From positions 1-64,000 of the forward strand of contig NZ_JAERWK010000021.1 in NCBI RefSeq assembly GCF_016918035.1: a stretch of DNA of 64,000 nt. The letters are read 5' to 3'. Position numbers and translations under genes: made by a program. Positions 60,711 to 64,000 of this stretch are shown piece after piece (positions within the stretch are counted from its first letter, which is position 1; each line of letters starts with the position of its first letter). The DNA is from Nakamurella leprariae (lineage in GTDB: Bacteria; Actinomycetota; Actinomycetes; Mycobacteriales; Nakamurellaceae). The notes under the pieces are model-generated. The model was not told the DNA's origin. It made no database searches and was given only the letters and a program-made list of their open reading frames with translations.

Positions 60711-62018
60711 TCAGCGCAGGAAGCGGAACGCCGCCGAGTCGGGATCGATCCGCTCGACCTTCATCGGCGCCGCGTCGATCCGGTCGAGCAGCCCCTGCAG
60801 ACCGGCCGCTTCGCCGAGCTCGATGCCGACCAGCGCCGGGCCGGTCTCCCGGTCGTTGCGCTTGACGTACTCGAAGAGGGTGACGTCATCGTCCGGGCCG
60901 AGCACCTCGTCCAGGAACCGGCGCAGCGCCCCGGGCTCCTGCGGGAACTCGACCAGGAAGTAGTGCTTCAGGCCCTCGTGCACCAGGGAGCGTTCCAGGA
61001 TCTCGCCGTAGCGGGAGACGTCGTTGTTGCCACCGGAGACCAGGCACACGACGGTCGAGCCCGGCGCCACCCCGAGCTCGGACAGATGGTCGAGTGCGGT
61101 CACCGACAGCGCACCGGCAGGCTCGGCGATGATGCCCTCGTTCTGGTACAGGTCCAGCATCCGGGTGCACACCGCGCCCTCGTCCACGGTCCGCACCAGC
61201 GGCGGTCGGGACGCCAGGGTCCGGTAGGGCAGCTCGCCGATGCGCCGCACCGCCGCACCGTCGACGAACGGGTCGATCTGCTCGAGCTGGACCGGGCCGC
61301 CGGCCCGCAGGGCCGCGGTGAGCGAGGCGGCCCCGGCCGGTTCCACCCCGATGAGCCGGACGCCGGGGGCTCGTTCGGCCAGGTAGGCGGACGTGCCCGC
61401 GATCAGTCCGCCGCCGCCCACCGGCACGATCAGCGCGTCGGGCGCCCGGCCGAGCTGTTGCAGCACCTCACGGGTCACCGTCCCCTGGCCGGCCATCGTG
61501 CGCAGGTCGTCGAACGGCGGCACCGGGACGGCGCCGGTGCGTTCCGCGTCCAGGGCCGCCGAGGCCGCGGCGTCGTCGTAGGTGTCGCCGACCAGGACCA
61601 GCTCGACCCGGTCCCCGCCGTGGGCGCGGATCCGGTCCCGCTTCTGCCGTGGGGTGGTCCGCGGGAGGTGGATCCGCCCGTTGATGCCGAGCGCGCGGCA
61701 GGCGAAGGCCACTCCCTGGGCGTGGTTGCCGGCGCTGGCGCACACCACACCGCGGGCGCGCTCGGCCTCGTCCAGCTGCGACATCAGGTTGTAGGCGCCC
61801 CGGACCTTGTACGACCGGACGACCTGCAGATCCTCACGCTTGAGGTGGACCTGCATGCCGGTGACCGCACTGAGTCGCTCGCTGACCTGCAACGGCGTCC
61901 GGGCGACCACCGACTGGATCCGGGCGGCGGCCTCGTCGACGGACGCGGCGGCCAGCAGCGAACGGGGACGCTCCGCCCGCTGGGCAGCGGTCGAGCGCGA
62001 GGCGGGAGCGGCGGTCAC
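60711..62018 (-). CDS. ilvA: Threonine deaminase
   Basis: The 435-residue PLP enzyme has the PLP lysine in VRSYKVRGAYNLM, CASAGNHAQGVAFA, the phosphate-binding GGGGLIAG, VSGGNNDVSR, and a single C-terminal ACT-like regulatory domain (HYFLVEFPQEPGALRRFLDEVLG). It deaminates threonine to 2-oxobutanoate for isoleucine synthesis. The short one-ACT form is the one seen in actinobacteria and Bacillus. Its GTG start at 62018 lies inside the reading frame of an upstream lipoprotein. Confidence 0.93.
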   Translation of the reverse strand: MTAAPASRSTAAQRAERPRSLLAAASVDEAAARIQSVVARTPLQVSERLSAVTGMQVHLKREDLQVVRSYKVRGAYNLMSQLDEAERARGVVCASAGNHAQGVAFACRALGINGRIHLPRTTPRQKRDRIRAHGGDRVELVLVGDTYDDAAASAALDAERTGAVPVPPFDDLRTMAGQGTVTREVLQQLGRAPDALIVPVGGGGLIAGTSAYLAERAPGVRLIGVEPAGAASLTAALRAGGPVQLEQIDPFVDGAAVRRIGELPYRTLASRPPLVRTVDEGAVCTRMLDLYQNEGIIAEPAGALSVTALDHLSELGVAPGSTVVCLVSGGNNDVSRYGEILERSLVHEGLKHYFLVEFPQEPGALRRFLDEVLGPDDDVTLFEYVKRNDRETGPALVGIELGEAAGLQGLLDRIDAAPMKVERIDPDSAAFRFLR

Positions 62019-62250
62019 CCCTCGATCTTGTCACCGCGAACGGGTTGCTCCGCTCGGAGGTCCCGCTGGTCGACGCCGTCGAGCTGGGGGGCTGCGAGGC
62101 CGAGCCGGCGTTGTCGGCCCCGGACTGCTGGTCGCCGCAGCCGGCCAGCAGCAGACCGGCGACCGCGGTGGCGGCCACCGTGCCCACCAGCCGGGAGCGC
62201 AGGATCCGGCGGCCGCCGGGACGGACGTCGGTCGACAGCTGGGGGAACAT
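61834..62250 (-). CDS. Putative lipoprotein overlapping ilvA
   Basis: ATG 62250 has AAGGAGCACCG upstream, among the best ribosome binding sites in the window. The product begins with a basic N-terminus and a lipoprotein signal (LVGTVAATAVAGLLLAGCG, Cys near 37), then a Ser/Gln/Thr-rich linker of mature-lipoprotein type up to about residue 70. From there the frame reads through ilvA's first 185 bases in another frame and turns Arg/Gly-rich, which is not protein-like. The gene is probably truncated or frameshifted near 62030; alternatively it is a short peptide with a long overlap. Confidence 0.5.
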   Translation of the reverse strand: MFPQLSTDVRPGGRRILRSRLVGTVAATAVAGLLLAGCGDQQSGADNAGSASQPPSSTASTSGTSERSNPFAVTRSRGDRRSRLALDRCPAGGASPFAAGRRVRRRGRRPDPVGGRPDAVAGQRATQCGHRHAGPPQA

Positions 62251-62528
62251 CGGTGCTCCTTGGTCCGGCACCCGGGAGAGGGCGCCCGTCGGGTCGGGTC
62301 GGCGGGCCAGCTGTCCGAGGGCACCGCCGGGGTCGAAGCTGATCTGCGCACCCCAGGGACCCAGGGGGGACGGGTCCGTACCGCGCGTGCGGCGTCCATC
62401 ACCGGCACAGGCGACTAGGCTCGCGCGGTCGACACCGCGAAGCCCTGGTGTCCCCCGCCCGGCCGAACGCCGTCGACCGGGCATGTCCACTCCGTTCACC
62501 GATGCCGTCGAGTCGAGGAGGCCCTGTC

Positions 62529-63371
62529 GTGTTGGCTGCCATGCGCCGGGCGAAGATCCTCGAGGAGGTCCGCCGGACCGGCGGGGCCAAGGTCGCCGAC
62601 CTGACCGCCATGCTCGGGGTGTCGGACATGACCGTCCGCCGGGACCTGGAGCTGCTGGACCGCAAGGGACTGCTGGCCAAGGTGCACGGTGGCGCGACTG
62701 CGGTGGAGACGGCCGGGGCGATCGAACTCAGCTTCGAGATCACCAGCCAGCGCGAGGTGCCGGAGAAGGAGGCCATCGCCGCCCGGGCGGCCACCCTCAT
62801 CCGGCCCGGCATGGCCATCGCCATCACCGCGGGCAGCACCACCTGGACGCTGGCCCGGCACCTGGCCGACATCCCCGACCTGACCGTCGTGACGAACTCG
62901 CTCAAGGTCGCCGAGGTGCTGCACGCGCAGCAACGGCCCGACCTGACCGTGGTGCTCACCGGTGGGCTGCGCACCCCGTCGGACGGCCTGGTCGGCCCGA
63001 TCGCAGTGCAGGCCATCCGGTCGCTGCACGTCGACATGGTGTTCATGGGCGTGCACGGGCTGGACGAGCGGGCCGGGCTCACCACGCCCAACCTGATGGA
63101 GGCGGAGACCAACCGCGCCCTGGTCGACTCGGCGCGTCAGCTCGTCGTGGTGGCCGACCACACCAAGTGGGGCGTCGTCGCGCTGGCCCACATCGCGCCG
63201 TTGAGCGCGATCGACACCCTGCTGACCGACGACCGGCTCAGCGAGGAGGCTGCCGAGGTGCTCACCGAACAGGTGGCCGAGATGATCCTGATCCCCGCCA
63301 TCGGCGAGTTCACCCCGGCGCTGGACGGTGGACCGACGGCGCTGCCCCGGGCCGACGCCCCCGCGTACTGA
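62529..63371 (+). CDS. DeoR/GlpR-family transcriptional regulator
   Basis: The 280-residue protein has the N-terminal DeoR helix-turn-helix (AKILEEVRRTGGAKVADLTAMLGVSDMTVRRDLELLDRKG would be the span, residues 8-45) and the DeoRC sugar-phosphate-sensing domain (AITAGSTTWTLARHL, VVTNSLKVAEVL, VDMVFMGVHGLD, VVADHTKWG). It likely represses a sugar or nucleoside catabolic operon. AGGAGG seven bases before GTG 62529 sets the start. It is tail-to-tail with deoC, 40 bp apart. Confidence 0.92.
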   Translation: MLAAMRRAKILEEVRRTGGAKVADLTAMLGVSDMTVRRDLELLDRKGLLAKVHGGATAVETAGAIELSFEITSQREVPEKEAIAARAATLIRPGMAIAITAGSTTWTLARHLADIPDLTVVTNSLKVAEVLHAQQRPDLTVVLTGGLRTPSDGLVGPIAVQAIRSLHVDMVFMGVHGLDERAGLTTPNLMEAETNRALVDSARQLVVVADHTKWGVVALAHIAPLSAIDTLLTDDRLSEEAAEVLTEQVAEMILIPAIGEFTPALDGGPTALPRADAPAY

Positions 63372-63411
63372 CGTCGGCCGGATCCTGACGGTGCGCCCGC
63401 GGCCTTGCCCG

Positions 63412-64000
63412 TCAGTAGGAGTACAGCGATCCGCTGGAGCGGGTCCCGTTCACGATCGACAGCCCGAACGACGTGCCGATCAGGTCGGCCCCGGCGACCA
63501 GCAGCGAGCGCACCTGCTCGATGGTCTGCACCCCGCCCGAGGCCTTGACGCCCACCGACGCGGGCGCCTCGTGCCGCAGGAAGGCGATGGTCGCCGGATC
63601 GGCGATCCCCACGCGGCCGCTCGAGGCCGGGGTCAGGAACGCGGCGCCGGCCTCCACCGCCGCGTGCACCGCGTGCACCCGCAGCCGATCCGACAGCAGG
63701 GGCAGTTCGAGCATGAACTTGACCCCGACCGGACTGGCTGCGGCCACCACGGCGGCCAGGTCGGCGGTGAACTCACGGTGGCGACCGGACAGCAACAGTC
63801 CGATCGGCACGGTGCAGTCGAGCTCGTCGACGCCCTCGTCGACCAGGGAGCGGACCTGCCCGACCCGCCCGGCGGTGGTGCCGGTGCCGTCCGGGAAGTC
63901 GACGATGGATCCCAGCCGGATGTCGCTGCCGCGCAGCTCCTCCCGCGCCACCGCCACCCAGAGCGGCGGGACCATCACCGCGTCGAACCCGAAGTGCTCG
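63412..64000 (-). CDS. deoC: Deoxyribose-phosphate aldolase, partial (5' end outside window)
   Basis: The visible 196 residues cover most of the TIM barrel: FDFPDGTGT-like strand (IVDFPDGTG), DELDCTVPIGLLLSG, VKFMLELPLL, and GVKASGGVQTIEQV with the Schiff-base lysine. The frame continues past the right edge with no start codon required inside the window. It cleaves 2-deoxyribose 5-phosphate to acetaldehyde and glyceraldehyde 3-phosphate in deoxynucleoside breakdown. The DeoR-type regulator next door may control it. Confidence 0.9.
   Translation of the reverse strand, partial: EHFGFDAVMVPPLWVAVAREELRGSDIRLGSIVDFPDGTGTTAGRVGQVRSLVDEGVDELDCTVPIGLLLSGRHREFTADLAAVVAAASPVGVKFMLELPLLSDRLRVHAVHAAVEAGAAFLTPASSGRVGIADPATIAFLRHEAPASVGVKASGGVQTIEQVRSLLVAGADLIGTSFGLSIVNGTRSSGSLYSY

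Noticed and set aside
63385-63415. Terminator between the DeoR-type gene and deoC
   Set aside because: CTGACGG/CCGTCAG is only seven base pairs with a 17-base loop and overlaps the deoC stop codon; too weak to list.

Overview
The window is very GC-rich and gene-dense. It carries GTG starts, AGGAG-type ribosome binding sites, four-base ATGA/GTGA overlaps inside operons, and proteins that read like mycobacterial and other actinomycete families: a FadE5-type acyl-CoA dehydrogenase, BkdABC, GTP-dependent PEP carboxykinase, a DinB2-like polymerase, a bifunctional dCTP deaminase and a GT87 mannosyltransferase. The organism is an actinomycete. A free-living genus such as Nakamurella or a relative is plausible, but that is a guess. 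The left edge abuts an rRNA operon transcribed leftward: its leader and two promoters lie at 17-276. No insertion sequence, CRISPR array or prophage was seen.

Layout. 1-10 kb: rrn promoters, SMR pump, lipoprotein serpin, Y-family polymerase, YnfA, dienelactone hydrolase, RibD/DHFR-like protein, large membrane Fe-S reductase, MFS transporter. 10-19 kb: dCTP deaminase, tRNA-Gly(CCC), UbiB kinase, an F420-type oxidoreductase with a five-copy in-frame repeat, a TetR-controlled drug exporter, an orphan PolA-like polymerase. 19-32 kb: FadE5 (with a related short insert), alpha/beta hydrolase, a cluster of three bacterial-luciferase-like monooxygenases plus a 2-oxoglutarate dioxygenase and XRE-cupin regulator, and a MarR-controlled quinone reductase. 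32-44 kb: amino-acid permease, Nudix, TerD, SthA transhydrogenase, GroES-like protein, the bkdABC branched-chain 2-oxoacid dehydrogenase operon, CoxG-like protein, PEPCK. 44-54 kb: a gene-poor stretch, an ABC exporter pair, TrmB, GT87, CoA-transferase, Dps, glutamate decarboxylase. 54-64 kb: LON-domain protein, a two-gene membrane protein/DUF4868 operon that looks like the Kiwa anti-phage system (kwaA-kwaB), stand-alone LigD polymerase domain, STAS protein, a PHO-box-controlled phosphate transporter operon, threonine deaminase, DeoR regulator and partial deoC.

The most notable points are the Kiwa-like pair at 55.5-57.2 kb; a family of about 47-54 bp elements inserted in frame into two unrelated enzymes (five tandem copies at 13667-13936 and one divergent copy at 21409-21455), resembling in behaviour the palindromic elements that insert into Rickettsia genes; a Y-family polymerase with Gln in place of the aromatic steric gate; several well-formed divergent operator/promoter arrangements (TetR, MarR, PHO box); and a lipoprotein reading frame with a strong ribosome binding site that runs far into ilvA.
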